Source of the DNA: Clostridiales bacterium
Lineage (GTDB): Bacteria > Bacillota > Clostridia > Christensenellales > Aristaeellaceae
Direction of reading: 5' to 3'
Length of the DNA: 64,000 nt
Assembly: GCA_019419995.1 (NCBI GenBank)
Contig: JAHZHZ010000003.1
Location: 1-64,000 of the forward strand
In this document: piece by piece, positions 17,771 through 26,436 of the stretch
Numbering within the stretch: position 1 is the first letter of the stretch
Layout of the letters: every line of letters begins with the position of its first letter
Position numbers and translations under genes: made by a program
The notes under the pieces: model-generated
What the model saw: the letters and a program-made list of their open reading frames with translations, nothing else
The model's database searches: none
Told to the model about the DNA's origin: nothing

Positions 17771-17951
17771 ACCATACTTGACCTGGAAGATAAAGCATAA
17801 AATGAAAAGTTCATGAAAAATTAATGGGTTTATTTTAATTTTCGCGGTTGAGGAGAAGCTATCTAAGCTGATATGGCGGGTAGAGGCGGCGTGCAAGCGT
17901 GGTGATGTCTGAGATTCTATGACACTTGTCTTTGAAATAAAGCCAAAAGTG

Positions 17952-17980
17952 TTGACGGAGCGGGGAGCATGTGCTATAAT
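17952..17980 (+). promoter_or_regulatory. Promoter of riboswitch-glyA transcript
   Basis: TTGACG (17952-17957), 17-base spacer, perfect TATAAT (17975-17980). Transcription would start about 20-25 bases before the first glycine aptamer. Confidence 0.88.
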
Positions 17981-18006
17981 GAACCGAACCGAATAAGGCC
18001 ATTAGA

Positions 18007-18177
18007 AGCTTGCAGGAGAGTGGATGCAAATCCCGCCGAAGGAGATACAACTCTCAGGCGTTCCGTTGGAACGAGGACTGTGAGCGGATGGCACTCTGGA
18101 GACATCCGTTGTTAAACGGGGGCCGAAGGGGCAAAGCGCTGGAGCGCGAATCTCTCAGGCAAAAGGACAGAGCGGCA
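18007..18177 (+). ncRNA. Tandem glycine riboswitch (gcvT element)
   Basis: Two successive aptamers are recognisable. The first (about 18011-18085) has GGAGAGTGG, CCGCCGAAGGAGATA and CTCTCAGGC, followed by GACTGTGAGCGG. The second (about 18088-18175) has CTCTGGAGA, GGCCGAAGGGGCAAA, AATCTCTCAGGC and AAAAGGACAGAG. These are the conserved core and linker elements of cooperative glycine riboswitches. It sits between a strong promoter and glyA and is followed by an intrinsic terminator hairpin, so glycine probably controls read-through into serine hydroxymethyltransferase. Confidence 0.95.
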
Positions 18178-18218
18178 GATTGTCCCGCATTAAAGGCGGG
18201 GGAGGGCCGTTTTGTGCT

Positions 18219-18245
18219 GTGACCGAGAGAGTCGGTCACTTTTTT
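18219..18245 (+). terminator. Riboswitch expression-platform terminator
   Basis: Perfect 8-bp stem (18219-18226 with 18232-18239), 5-base loop, then six T (18240-18245), located between the second aptamer and the glyA ribosome binding site. By analogy with gcvT of Bacillus, glycine binding would disfavour this hairpin and turn glyA on. Confidence 0.85.
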
Positions 18246-18276
18246 GTGCAGAATATTGACAGGAGGAACGACCATT

Positions 18277-19527
18277 ATGAATCACCAGGGCATTGATCTC
18301 ATTCGCAAAACTGATCCGTCCATTGCGGAGTTGATTGAGCGTGAATGGACGCGGCAGAGCGAAAACCTTGAATTGATTGCATCCGAAAATATTGTTTCCG
18401 CAGCGGTGATGGCTGCGATGGGTTCGGTGTTGACCAATAAATATGCGGAGGGTTATCCGGGTCATCGCTACTATGGAGGATGCGAAGTTGTAGACGAGGT
18501 AGAGAATCTTTGCATTGAGAGGGCGAAAAAGCTTTTTGGCGCAAAATATGCCAATGTTCAGCCCCATAGCGGCTCGCAGGCCAATTTTGCTGCTTACATG
18601 GCGCTCTGTAAGCCTGGAGATACCGTAATGGGTATGGATTTGAGTGATGGCGGGCATTTGACGCATGGTGCTGCCGCGAATTTCTCTGGAAAGTTTTACC
18701 ACATGGTGGCATATGGTTGCGATCCGATTACGGGATTGATTGATTACGATCGAGTGCGGGAACTGGCGCTGAAACATCGTCCGAAGATGATCATTGCGGG
18801 GGCGTCCGCTTATCCGAGGGTGATTCATTTTGAGCGCTTTGCGCAGATCGCCAGGGAATGTGGAGCTTACTTTATGGTAGATATGGCGCACATTGCAGGC
18901 TTGGTGGCTGCTGGAGAACATCCCAGCCCGATTCCCTATGCAGATATCGTCACTACCACCAACCATAAAACGTTGCGTGGGCCGCGGGGTGGCATGATTC
19001 TCACCAATGATGAGGGAATCGCCAAGAAGATCAATTCCGCAATTTTCCCGGGAGGGCAGGGAGGACCGCTGATGCATGTGATTGCCGCAAAGGCAGTGTC
19101 GCTGCAGGAAGCGCTTCAGCCGGAGTTCAAACGCTATCAACATGCCATTGTGGAGAACGCGGGTGTCCTGGCGGCAAAATTGTTGGAAAATGGAGTGCGT
19201 CTGGTTACGGGCGGCACGGATAATCACCTGATGTTGATCGATCTCAAGGGCAGTGAAGTGAGCGGACGAGAACTGGAACGTCGTTTGGATGAAGTTCATA
19301 TTACCGTCAATAAGAATAAGGTTCCTGGAGACCCCAGACCCGCCTCGGAGACTTCTGGAATACGACTGGGCACCCCCGCTGTAACGGCCAGAGGACTTGG
19401 CGCTCAGGAAATGGAGGAAATTGGGGAACTGATTGTTCTTGCTCTGCGGGATTTCGATGCGCATAAGGATGAAATCCGTGAGCGGGTGGCGAAGCTGACG
19501 GCTGCTGCCGGCGCCATAGGCATCTGA
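18277..19527 (+). CDS. glyA: Serine hydroxymethyltransferase
   Basis: GlyA is a PLP enzyme interconverting serine plus tetrahydrofolate with glycine plus methylene-tetrahydrofolate. The 416-residue protein has ENLELIASENIVS, the GGHxTHG-type loop, DMAHIAGLVAAG and the PLP-lysine motif TTNHKTLRGPRGG with K231 (Asn in place of the usual Thr before His). GGAGG is nine bases before the ATG. Glycine-riboswitch control fits a role in removing excess glycine towards serine and one-carbon units. Confidence 0.97.
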   Translation: MNHQGIDLIRKTDPSIAELIEREWTRQSENLELIASENIVSAAVMAAMGSVLTNKYAEGYPGHRYYGGCEVVDEVENLCIERAKKLFGAKYANVQPHSGSQANFAAYMALCKPGDTVMGMDLSDGGHLTHGAAANFSGKFYHMVAYGCDPITGLIDYDRVRELALKHRPKMIIAGASAYPRVIHFERFAQIARECGAYFMVDMAHIAGLVAAGEHPSPIPYADIVTTTNHKTLRGPRGGMILTNDEGIAKKINSAIFPGGQGGPLMHVIAAKAVSLQEALQPEFKRYQHAIVENAGVLAAKLLENGVRLVTGGTDNHLMLIDLKGSEVSGRELERRLDEVHITVNKNKVPGDPRPASETSGIRLGTPAVTARGLGAQEMEEIGELIVLALRDFDAHKDEIRERVAKLTAAAGAIGI

Positions 19528-19560
19528 TTATTTGTACCAGCTTCAAAGAATCAAATATTG

Positions 19561-19588
19561 TGCGGCTGTTCCGTTTGGGGCAGCCGCA
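19561..19588 (+). terminator. Terminator after glyA
   Basis: An 8-bp GC-rich stem (19561-19568 with 19581-19588) follows the glyA stop by 33 bases, with a poor T tract. Probable 3' end of the glyA mRNA. Confidence 0.55.
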
Positions 19589-19706
19589 TAGTATTTGTCG
19601 GTTGGGAGATCAATATCAATATTGTGATGTTTTTTTGATTTGGAGGTAGAATAGGGGGTGGATGTATGATTTGCCTGCAAGCAACATTAGAAGCGGAAAG
19701 AAGCAA

Positions 19707-19735
19707 TTGATTTTAAAAAGTGTGACGCGTATAAT
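19707..19735 (+). promoter_or_regulatory. Promoter of the CorA-like gene
   Basis: TTGATT (19707-19712), 17-base spacer, TATAAT (19730-19735), 23 bases before the GTG start. The purine-rich GGGGGG ribosome binding site lies between. Confidence 0.75.
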
Positions 19736-19758
19736 AATGGGGTGAAGGGGGGATTCTC

Positions 19759-20670
19759 GTGTACTTCCAAATTGGCGAAAAAATAGCTCCTATTTCTGAA
19801 GGGGATATTGTTTCTTGGCGTGGCATAGCTGCGGTATTGACGCCGGAAGAAGTGGCGCAGGCTTCTCTGCCCCGGAACGTGTTTCCGCAGGATAACATGC
19901 CGGATTTTTCTAAATGCAGGGGATGCAAATTAGTGGTGGAACAGGATAGAATATGGGGCGAATTGCATATTCCTTCCTGCTCGCGGAGGGCATCTGGAAG
20001 AATTCTTTTTCAATGGTGTAAGGATGTCATCGTCTTTATTGACTCAGACGGTATCGCTGCAAAGTGTATAGAGCGTATCATGCAGATGCGTCCTCATCAT
20101 GCGGATGGCGCAGATGATTTGATGATGGATTTTTTTCTGGCACTGGTCATGGAAGATCTTTCCATGATACAGTCGTTGGAGGACCAAATTACTGAATTGG
20201 AGCAGGATGTGCTGGAAAATCAAATGGAGAAGTTCATTCCCCGCATGAGCTTGTTGCGCAAAGAACTGAACCATCTCAATCGCTACTATGCCCAGATGAA
20301 TAATCTTGTGGTTACGCTGCAGGAGAATGCGATGGATTTGCTGGACTCGGGCAGTCAGAGGAGACTCCAATATGTGCTCAGAAGGCTCGGGTGGTTGCAG
20401 AATGAAACACAAATGTTGAGAGAATATGCCAGCCAAGTGAGCAGTGAATACCAGGCGCAGGTAGATATAATACAAAATAGAATCATGAAATTACTTACCA
20501 TCGTAACGAGTATTTTTATGCCGCTGTCATTGATTGCGGGCTGGTATGGCATGAATTTTGAAGGTATGCCTGAATTGCAGTGGGCATTTGGTTATCCTGC
20601 CGTGATCTTGTTGAGTTTGCTGATTGTAATCGGTTGTACCTTATATTTTAAAAGAAAACACTATTGCTAG
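19759..20670 (+). CDS. corA: CorA-family divalent cation transporter
   Basis: CorA proteins are pentameric Mg2+ (or Co2+/Ni2+) channels. The 303-residue protein has a soluble N-terminal domain, long helices (about 130-230, heptad-rich), and two C-terminal membrane segments linked by the signature YGMNFEGMPEL (GMN near 264-266). The start is a GTG with AAGGGGGG upstream. It is a stand-alone gene with its own promoter and terminator; metal specificity cannot be told from sequence. Confidence 0.93.
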   Translation: MYFQIGEKIAPISEGDIVSWRGIAAVLTPEEVAQASLPRNVFPQDNMPDFSKCRGCKLVVEQDRIWGELHIPSCSRRASGRILFQWCKDVIVFIDSDGIAAKCIERIMQMRPHHADGADDLMMDFFLALVMEDLSMIQSLEDQITELEQDVLENQMEKFIPRMSLLRKELNHLNRYYAQMNNLVVTLQENAMDLLDSGSQRRLQYVLRRLGWLQNETQMLREYASQVSSEYQAQVDIIQNRIMKLLTIVTSIFMPLSLIAGWYGMNFEGMPELQWAFGYPAVILLSLLIVIGCTLYFKRKHYC

Positions 20671-20730
20671 GCGCAGAATTTTGTCGTCGTATTGAAAACA
20701 TCGCGCTGGCAAGAAACTATTTAAAGATTT

Positions 20731-20767
20731 AGCCGTCGAAAAAGTGGATGCAGCTTTTTCGACGGCT
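20731..20767. terminator. Bidirectional terminator between corA and bcp
   Basis: Perfect 14-bp stem (20731-20744 with 20754-20767) with 9-base loop. The stem itself carries A5/T5 runs, so it can end both the rightward corA and leftward bcp transcripts. Confidence 0.85.
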
Positions 20768-20789
20768 GTGTTTAATTCAAATATGAAAC

Positions 20790-21242
20790 TTATAGCAAAG
20801 CGAACATTTGGGCAGGGTTATCGGAAGTTTTTACCTTGTCAAATGCTCTTTCGATTCGACCATTCTCATCAATTAGATAAGTGGTTCGAACGACCCCCAT
20901 GGTCTTTTTGCCATAATTAATCTTTTCGTGCCAAACATCGTAAGCCTGAATACAGCTCAGCTCTGGGTCAGACAACAGTGTAAACGGCAAATGGTATTTT
21001 TCCTCGAATTTTTTGTGAGAAGCAACGCTATCCTTGCTGACTCCTAAAATTACGGCGCCTTTTTCCAGGAACTGAGGATAAAGTTCAGCAAAACCACAGG
21101 CCTGCTTGGAACAGCCGGGAGTGTTATCTCTGGGATAGAAATATAAGATTACCCGCTTGCCGCGATACTCATTCAATGTGTGAATTGTGCCATTTTGATC
21201 CGGCAGAGAAAATGCCGGGGCCATTGTTCCAACTTCCAGCAT
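20790..21242 (-). CDS. bcp: Thiol peroxidase, Bcp/PrxQ-type peroxiredoxin
   Basis: This 150-residue peroxiredoxin reduces hydrogen peroxide and organic peroxides with thioredoxin-type donors. The peroxidatic cysteine is in PRDNTPGCSKQACGF, with the resolving cysteine five residues later as in the PrxQ class. Conserved YFYPRDNTPGC and GVSKDS motifs are intact, and length is normal. The ATG has AGGAGG upstream. It complements rubrerythrin in peroxide defence. Confidence 0.95.
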   Translation of the reverse strand: MLEVGTMAPAFSLPDQNGTIHTLNEYRGKRVILYFYPRDNTPGCSKQACGFAELYPQFLEKGAVILGVSKDSVASHKKFEEKYHLPFTLLSDPELSCIQAYDVWHEKINYGKKTMGVVRTTYLIDENGRIERAFDKVKTSDNPAQMFALL

Positions 21243-21541
21243 AATAACCTCCTGTATATTTCTGCGAGATTTTTTTCGCGTCTTGCTGTATAAGATTATG
21301 ACTTCTATGGATGGTAAGAACCCTACAGCAGAATTTCAAAGAGCGGTGGATAAAAATTGCGCCTTATAGGCTCCCTCTCCATTATAACATAGAATGATGG
21401 GTTTGTCTTTTTTATTCTGGCAGAGAACAATAAAAAAGGGACCTAAAAAGTAAGTGCATGTGAAAACAACAATGTGGGCCTCCCCCCCCTGGATGCCTTT
21501 TGCCATCGCTTGGGGGAGAGGCCCACGAATTAAATGGGATA
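21243..21541. other. Intergenic region, 299 bases
   Basis: Holds the bcp leader on the right-hand strand end and, from 21474, the terminator of the leftward sugar operon. No credible coding sequence was found, and no clear promoter for bcp could be placed. Confidence 0.6.
21474..21526 (-). terminator. Terminator of the leftward RbsABC-type operon
   Basis: GTGGGCCTC (21474-21482) pairs with GAGGCCCAC (21518-21526), with further C/G-run pairing inside. On the minus strand it is followed by ATTGTTGTTTTC. It ends the operon 27436-21542. Confidence 0.75.
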
Positions 21542-22651
21542 TCAGAACAGGGCCCAATCGGGCATGCGCAGAATCTTGCCACCCTGCATGGCGCTCTGAT
21601 GTGCCAATAGACCGGCTACTGTCCAGTTGGCTGCCACTCGGGCGCTAACCCGTGCGGGACGATTTTCCAGAATGGCGCTGATCCATTCATAGACGACATG
21701 GGGATGACTTCCGCCGTGGTCGTCGCCCTGAACATAGGACATTAGCTGCTCGTCCACGGTTTGATGCCTGCGGGCGAAGCGACCAATTTCTTCCGGCAGC
21801 AACCCGTCGGTATCGGGCACCTGAACATGATTTGCATCCTCGAAATTTGAGAAGAGCACGGGGCATTCATTGCTGCACTGGGCCCATTCGAAGGATAGCT
21901 TGGTGCCGTAAAAATCAAAGGATTCCCGATACTGGCGAATGGTGTCAAACATGGTGCGCGTCACTTCTCCAACCACGTCGCTATCCTGGAAAGCCAGCTG
22001 CGCGCTCTCGGCAGCAAAGGGGGAATTGTAACGCCGCGCATATTCATCCGCGATATGACCTGATCCAAGGCAACGCACTTCGGTTACCGGTTCGCGCAGA
22101 ATTTCACTCAGAGGAGCGATGGCATGTGTGGGGTACCACATGGGGGGTAAGCCGTACCAATATTCGGGCCATCCGGGCATGGACATGTTCTGCTGATGAG
22201 AACCGCGCAGGAATTGCAGGCGGCCCACTTCTCCCCGCTGGTACAGATCCTTGAAGTAGAGAAATTCGCGGGTGTAAATGGCGGTTTCCATCATCATATA
22301 CACCTTGCCAGTCTCCGCTTCCAGGCGAACGATTTCCTCGCACTCTTCCATCGTCAGCCCCATGGCGACTGTGGATGCCACATGCTTGCCTGCTTTGAGC
22401 GCGGAGATGGCCATTCTGGCATGAGAGTGGATGTCGGTGTTGATGTGTACCGCGTCGATCTCCGGGTCCTTAAGCAGTTCCTCATAGTCGGTGTAACGTT
22501 TGGGGACGTTGAACTGATCGGCGAAGGCGTTGAGCTTTTCTGCATCCCGCCTGCACACGGCGATACATTCGGTCTTATCCCAAGCTTGATAAATGGGGAC
22601 GAACTCGGCGCCGAAACCGAGACCCACTACAGCTACGCGAACTTTTTTCAT
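21542..22651 (-). CDS. Gfo/Idh/MocA-family oxidoreductase lacking the EKP motif
   Basis: A 369-residue protein with an N-terminal Rossmann domain (VVGLGFGAEFVP, then AVCRRD) and a C-terminal alpha/beta domain. Family members oxidise or reduce sugars, cyclitols or their derivatives with NAD(P). The usual catalytic EKP after AGKHV is replaced by ASTVAMG, so the lysine that normally assists hydride transfer is missing. It is the last gene of the leftward transport operon, 42 bases after the permease, and most likely handles the imported compound. Substrate unknown. Confidence 0.88.
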   Translation of the reverse strand: MKKVRVAVVGLGFGAEFVPIYQAWDKTECIAVCRRDAEKLNAFADQFNVPKRYTDYEELLKDPEIDAVHINTDIHSHARMAISALKAGKHVASTVAMGLTMEECEEIVRLEAETGKVYMMMETAIYTREFLYFKDLYQRGEVGRLQFLRGSHQQNMSMPGWPEYWYGLPPMWYPTHAIAPLSEILREPVTEVRCLGSGHIADEYARRYNSPFAAESAQLAFQDSDVVGEVTRTMFDTIRQYRESFDFYGTKLSFEWAQCSNECPVLFSNFEDANHVQVPDTDGLLPEEIGRFARRHQTVDEQLMSYVQGDDHGGSHPHVVYEWISAILENRPARVSARVAANWTVAGLLAHQSAMQGGKILRMPDWALF

Positions 22652-22693
22652 TTTGTTCCTCCGTCACTTGATTTGGATATTGGTTGATGGGGG

Positions 22694-23719
22694 TCAGGCA
22701 TTTTGCGCAGGTTCCTTTGCTGCGCGAATTGCGGCCCGGTTCAGTCTGCGCGCACGCTGATTTTCCGAGACATAGTCGATGATGATGGAAATCACCAACA
22801 ACGCGCCAAAGATGGAATCCCGGATGAGCGGACTGACACGCAGCATGTTAAAACCAGTGCTGGTAATCTGGATGGCTACCACGGAGAGGATCAGGTTGTA
22901 GATTTTTCCTGTACCACCCAAAGGACTTATGCCGGCTAGTACGCAGGTCAGCAATGCCTGAAAGACGTAAGTTGCGCCATAGTCTGCCTTGGCAGAATTG
23001 GTACGGGCCATGATGACGAGTCCGGCCAGTGCGGCCAGGACGCCGCTGATCATATAGGTGATGTAGGTGATTTTGGGGTTGTCAATGCCGGTATACCAGG
23101 TTACCTTGCTGTTGGAACCCATCCACTGCAATTTTTTGCCATAGGGAGTTTTGTGTACGACGATGCACAGCAGGACGAACAAAATCAAGAACAGCAAAGT
23201 CAGCACCGGAAGCGGGCCGATCTTGGCGTTGCCAAAATCCAGCAGCGGCTGAGGGAAATTGCCTTCCGCACGCCCTTGCGTAAGGGCCATCGCGATGCCC
23301 ATAAATACGTTTTGTGTGCCCAGTGTCACTAGAATGGGAAAGATGCCTACATTGGAGATGAAAAAGGCATTGATCAGGCCGCAGAGCAATCCAACGGCGA
23401 TGGCAACTACAAAGCAGAGCGCCAACAGGAAGCCTACATTAGAACCGTCTTGCGCCACATTCAGGCGAAGGATAATGCCGTTGATTACGCCCACCAGATT
23501 GGCTATGCTGACGATGGAGAGGTCCATACCTTTAGACATGTAGGCTACGGAAATGCACATGGCGAACAGTCCGGGCTCTACCAACTGAAAGAGCATGGAT
23601 TCAATATTTTTGGCTCTCAGGAACTTCTCGTTGCGGAGCAGGACCATGGCTACAAACAGAGCTACAGTAATCAGGAAGAGCTGAACCGTTTTTTTATCGA
23701 GTTTGCGAATTACTTTCAT
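22694..23719 (-). CDS. Sugar-type ABC transporter permease (RbsC family)
   Basis: The 341-residue polytopic protein has the BPD_transp_2 pattern: a short cytoplasmic N terminus, GMDLSIVSIANLVG, a later GMGIAMALTQG-type helix and the coupling region near GIDNPKITYITYMISG. It would form the membrane channel together with the neighbouring permease. Two non-identical permeases in tandem mean a heterodimeric channel. It lies 10 bases after the previous permease in one operon. Confidence 0.92.
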   Translation of the reverse strand: MKVIRKLDKKTVQLFLITVALFVAMVLLRNEKFLRAKNIESMLFQLVEPGLFAMCISVAYMSKGMDLSIVSIANLVGVINGIILRLNVAQDGSNVGFLLALCFVVAIAVGLLCGLINAFFISNVGIFPILVTLGTQNVFMGIAMALTQGRAEGNFPQPLLDFGNAKIGPLPVLTLLFLILFVLLCIVVHKTPYGKKLQWMGSNSKVTWYTGIDNPKITYITYMISGVLAALAGLVIMARTNSAKADYGATYVFQALLTCVLAGISPLGGTGKIYNLILSVVAIQITSTGFNMLRVSPLIRDSIFGALLVISIIIDYVSENQRARRLNRAAIRAAKEPAQNA

Positions 23720-23729
23720 CTTCCGGCCC

Positions 23730-24740
23730 TCACTTTCTGATTCTCATTTTGGTCTGTAGACCCTGTACAGTGGCGGCAAACAGGATGAGTATACCAAACA
23801 CAAATTTGTTGTATTCAGGCTGTACGCCGATTAGCACCAGGTTTTGAGAGATGATATTGGTTAGCAATACGCCGAGAACTACGCCAAGAATGGTGCCCGA
23901 ACCACCGGTAATGCGCGTGCCCCCGATAACCACGGCTGCCGTGACGGTAAGTTCGCGGTTCTGGAAGTCGTAGGGGTTGGCTACCTGAATGTTGGACACG
24001 CCCACAATGCCTGCAAGGCCTGCAATGGCGCCGGCCAACATGAAGATGAACAGGCGGGTCTTGCCCAGGCTCAAGCCTACACGTTCGGTGGCGGAAGGAT
24101 CACCGCCGATGCAGTAAATGCTGCGGCCGGCCAGCGTGTACTTCATCATGAAGTGCATCAGCAGGCAGACCACTGCGGCTACCACCACAGAAATGTGCAG
24201 ACCCACCACGGTGCCATCAGATGAGGTCATGGGGAAGAGCAGTGTCTTGGAAAACTCGATCATACGAACGGGCATCTCAGCGGGAAAGATGTATTCTGAC
24301 CCGATGAATTGAAACATGACGCCCATAAAAATGTTGGCTGAGCTTAGGGTGGCGATGAACACCGGCAGCTTGAACTTGGAAACCAGCAGAGCGTTGATGC
24401 TGCCCAGAGCTGCGCCGATGCAGATGCTCATCAGAAAAATAATGGGCAGCGGCATGATGAAGCCATGATTTACCTGCAAAATGGAGAGGACCTTCGAGGT
24501 GGTGTAGGCAGAGAACATGCCGATCCACATAAAACTCATGTCCAGGCCACCGCTGATCAGCACGATCATAACACCGCAGGCAAAAATGGTGGGATAGGAG
24601 CAGACTTTTAACAGGTCAAAGATATTGATGATGTTGAAAAAGGCCGGGTTGGCAATGCTGAAGGCGATGCAGACAACCACGATCAGCACCAGCGAAAGGA
24701 ATTCGCTCTTGTATACAATTTTTTTCAGTGTTGCATTCAT
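23730..24740 (-). CDS. Sugar-type ABC transporter permease (RbsC family)
   Basis: A 336-residue membrane protein with GGLDMSFMWIGMFSAY, a TERVGLSLGKTRLFIFMLAG coupling region and GGTRITGGSGTILGVVLG near the C terminus, all RbsC hallmarks. About eight to ten hydrophobic segments are seen. It is the first permease of the leftward importer, 19 bases after the ATPase gene. Confidence 0.92.
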   Translation of the reverse strand: MNATLKKIVYKSEFLSLVLIVVVCIAFSIANPAFFNIINIFDLLKVCSYPTIFACGVMIVLISGGLDMSFMWIGMFSAYTTSKVLSILQVNHGFIMPLPIIFLMSICIGAALGSINALLVSKFKLPVFIATLSSANIFMGVMFQFIGSEYIFPAEMPVRMIEFSKTLLFPMTSSDGTVVGLHISVVVAAVVCLLMHFMMKYTLAGRSIYCIGGDPSATERVGLSLGKTRLFIFMLAGAIAGLAGIVGVSNIQVANPYDFQNRELTVTAAVVIGGTRITGGSGTILGVVLGVLLTNIISQNLVLIGVQPEYNKFVFGILILFAATVQGLQTKMRIRK

Positions 24741-24759
24741 AAAGTTTATCCTCCCGCCT

Positions 24760-26253
24760 TCAGTATGCGCCGACGATACGCTCGCTTAGATCAGTGGCGG
24801 TAACGTCTGCAGTATCGCTTTCAAATACAACACGGCCGGAATTCATGATCAGAACGCGGTTGGAGGTGGTCATGATCTCGCCTACGTCGTCTGACATCAT
24901 TACAATCGCCATTCCCTTGCGGGCGAGGTCTTTGATAATCTCGTGAATTTCACTCTTTGATTTCACATCCACGCCGACGGTGGGGCAGTTGAGTATGAAG
25001 ATCTGCGGATCTGCGGCCAGCCATTTTCCCAATACAATGCGTTGCTGATTGCCGCCGGAGTAATTGCTGGCGGGCGTGCTGTAGTGCTTGACGGACATGT
25101 GCAGAGCGTTCATCCACTTATTTGACAAAGCTTCGATGCTGGCTTCGGGAATGATGCCGAATCGGTTCTTCATTCTGTCGATGATGGCGGAGGAGAAGTT
25201 GTCTCCCAGAGAACGGTTTAACAGCAATCCCTCGCTGAGTCGATCTTCCGGCAGATAGGCAATGTTGTTATCCAACGCATCTCGACGGGTACGTATGGGC
25301 GTTTCCTTTTCTCGAATATAAATTTTGCCACTGGTGGCCGGCTTCAGACCAAACAGCGCTTCGGCTACTTCAGTTCTGCCGGAGCCCAGCTGGCCCGTGA
25401 CCGCCAGAATTTCTCCTGGACGAACGCTGAAGCTGACATTTTCAAAGGCGCCCGTATGCGTGAGATTTTCCACGCGCAACAGCGGGGCGGCTCCTGTATC
25501 CTCAAATACAAAATTTTCCTCGGCGATTTCCTTGCCTGTCATATAATAGGCAAGCCTATCCCGGGGGAAATCCGCGGCGGAACGATCAATTACTTTTTCT
25601 CCGCTGCGAATAATGGTAATGCGATCGCAAATAGCCATTACCTCATCCAGCTTGTGGCTGACAAACATAACCGCGACGCCCTTTTTTTTCAGGCCACGGA
25701 TTATTTCAAAAAGCTTTTCAATTTCTTTTTGAGTAATGGCGGTAGTGGGCTCGTCCATGATAATTAACCGGGCATCCTGGCAGATTGCACGGCAGATGGC
25801 CACAATCTGTTTTTCTGCCACGGACAGAAGCTCCACATCTTGATTCAGATCCAGCTCAATGCCAATCTGATCCAACACACTCTTGGCCAATTGTTCATTA
25901 AATTGCTTGCTGATAAAGCGCTTTTTGTTATGAACGCGGTAACTCATGGCGATGTTTTCCGCCACCGTGAGATTGGAGAATACGGAAAAATCTTGATAGA
26001 TGACCTGAATACCTTCCGAAATGGATTGGGTTGCAGATAGTTTGGAATAGCGATGTCCGTTAATGGTTATTTCCCCGGCATCAAAGGTATATACGCCGGA
26101 GATGATCTTGATTAGCGTGGATTTGCCACAGCCGTTTTCACCGCACAGGCAGACAATCTCTCCGGGATCAATTTGAAAATCAATGTTGCTGAGAACACGA
26201 TTCCCCGAAAACGCTTTGCAAATGCCCTTTAGGTCGAGGATATGTTCCGACAT
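24760..26253 (-). CDS. Sugar ABC transporter ATP-binding protein (RbsA family, two ABC domains)
   Basis: At 497 residues it has two nucleotide-binding domains: Walker A GENGCGKSTLIK with Walker B IIMDEPTTAI in the first, and the degenerate GQLGSGRTEVAE plus YSGGNQQRIVLGKWL in the second, as in RbsA/MglA. It would energise uptake through the two downstream permeases. A 184-base spacer containing a hairpin separates it from the upstream binding-protein gene. Confidence 0.94.
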   Translation of the reverse strand: MSEHILDLKGICKAFSGNRVLSNIDFQIDPGEIVCLCGENGCGKSTLIKIISGVYTFDAGEITINGHRYSKLSATQSISEGIQVIYQDFSVFSNLTVAENIAMSYRVHNKKRFISKQFNEQLAKSVLDQIGIELDLNQDVELLSVAEKQIVAICRAICQDARLIIMDEPTTAITQKEIEKLFEIIRGLKKKGVAVMFVSHKLDEVMAICDRITIIRSGEKVIDRSAADFPRDRLAYYMTGKEIAEENFVFEDTGAAPLLRVENLTHTGAFENVSFSVRPGEILAVTGQLGSGRTEVAEALFGLKPATSGKIYIREKETPIRTRRDALDNNIAYLPEDRLSEGLLLNRSLGDNFSSAIIDRMKNRFGIIPEASIEALSNKWMNALHMSVKHYSTPASNYSGGNQQRIVLGKWLAADPQIFILNCPTVGVDVKSKSEIHEIIKDLARKGMAIVMMSDDVGEIMTTSNRVLIMNSGRVVFESDTADVTATDLSERIVGAY

Positions 26254-26348
26254 GTGTTCTGTTCCCTTCTTTCACTCTGGAGGTAGGCGGAAATTCCGCC
26301 GCTGTGAGGATGTGCAACGAGGCAGATAATTCATCTTAGATACGGGAA

Positions 26349-26387
26349 CGGGGACACGCCGCCACTGCCGGCCGTTGCGTGTCCCCG
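26349..26387 (-). terminator. Intercistronic hairpin after the binding-protein gene
   Basis: An 11-bp perfect stem (26349-26359 with 26377-26387) lies between the binding-protein stop and the ATPase start and has no T tract. Such structures usually stabilise the abundant binding-protein mRNA while letting some transcription pass. Confidence 0.65.
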
Positions 26388-26436
26388 CGAATCCCGATAT
26401 GCTCGGGATAAGTGTTACAATGAGTAGAAATAAGAA

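Noticed and set aside
18190..19464. 424-codon minus-strand open frame opposite glyA
   Set aside because: glyA is certain, and the antisense product has no recognisable domain.
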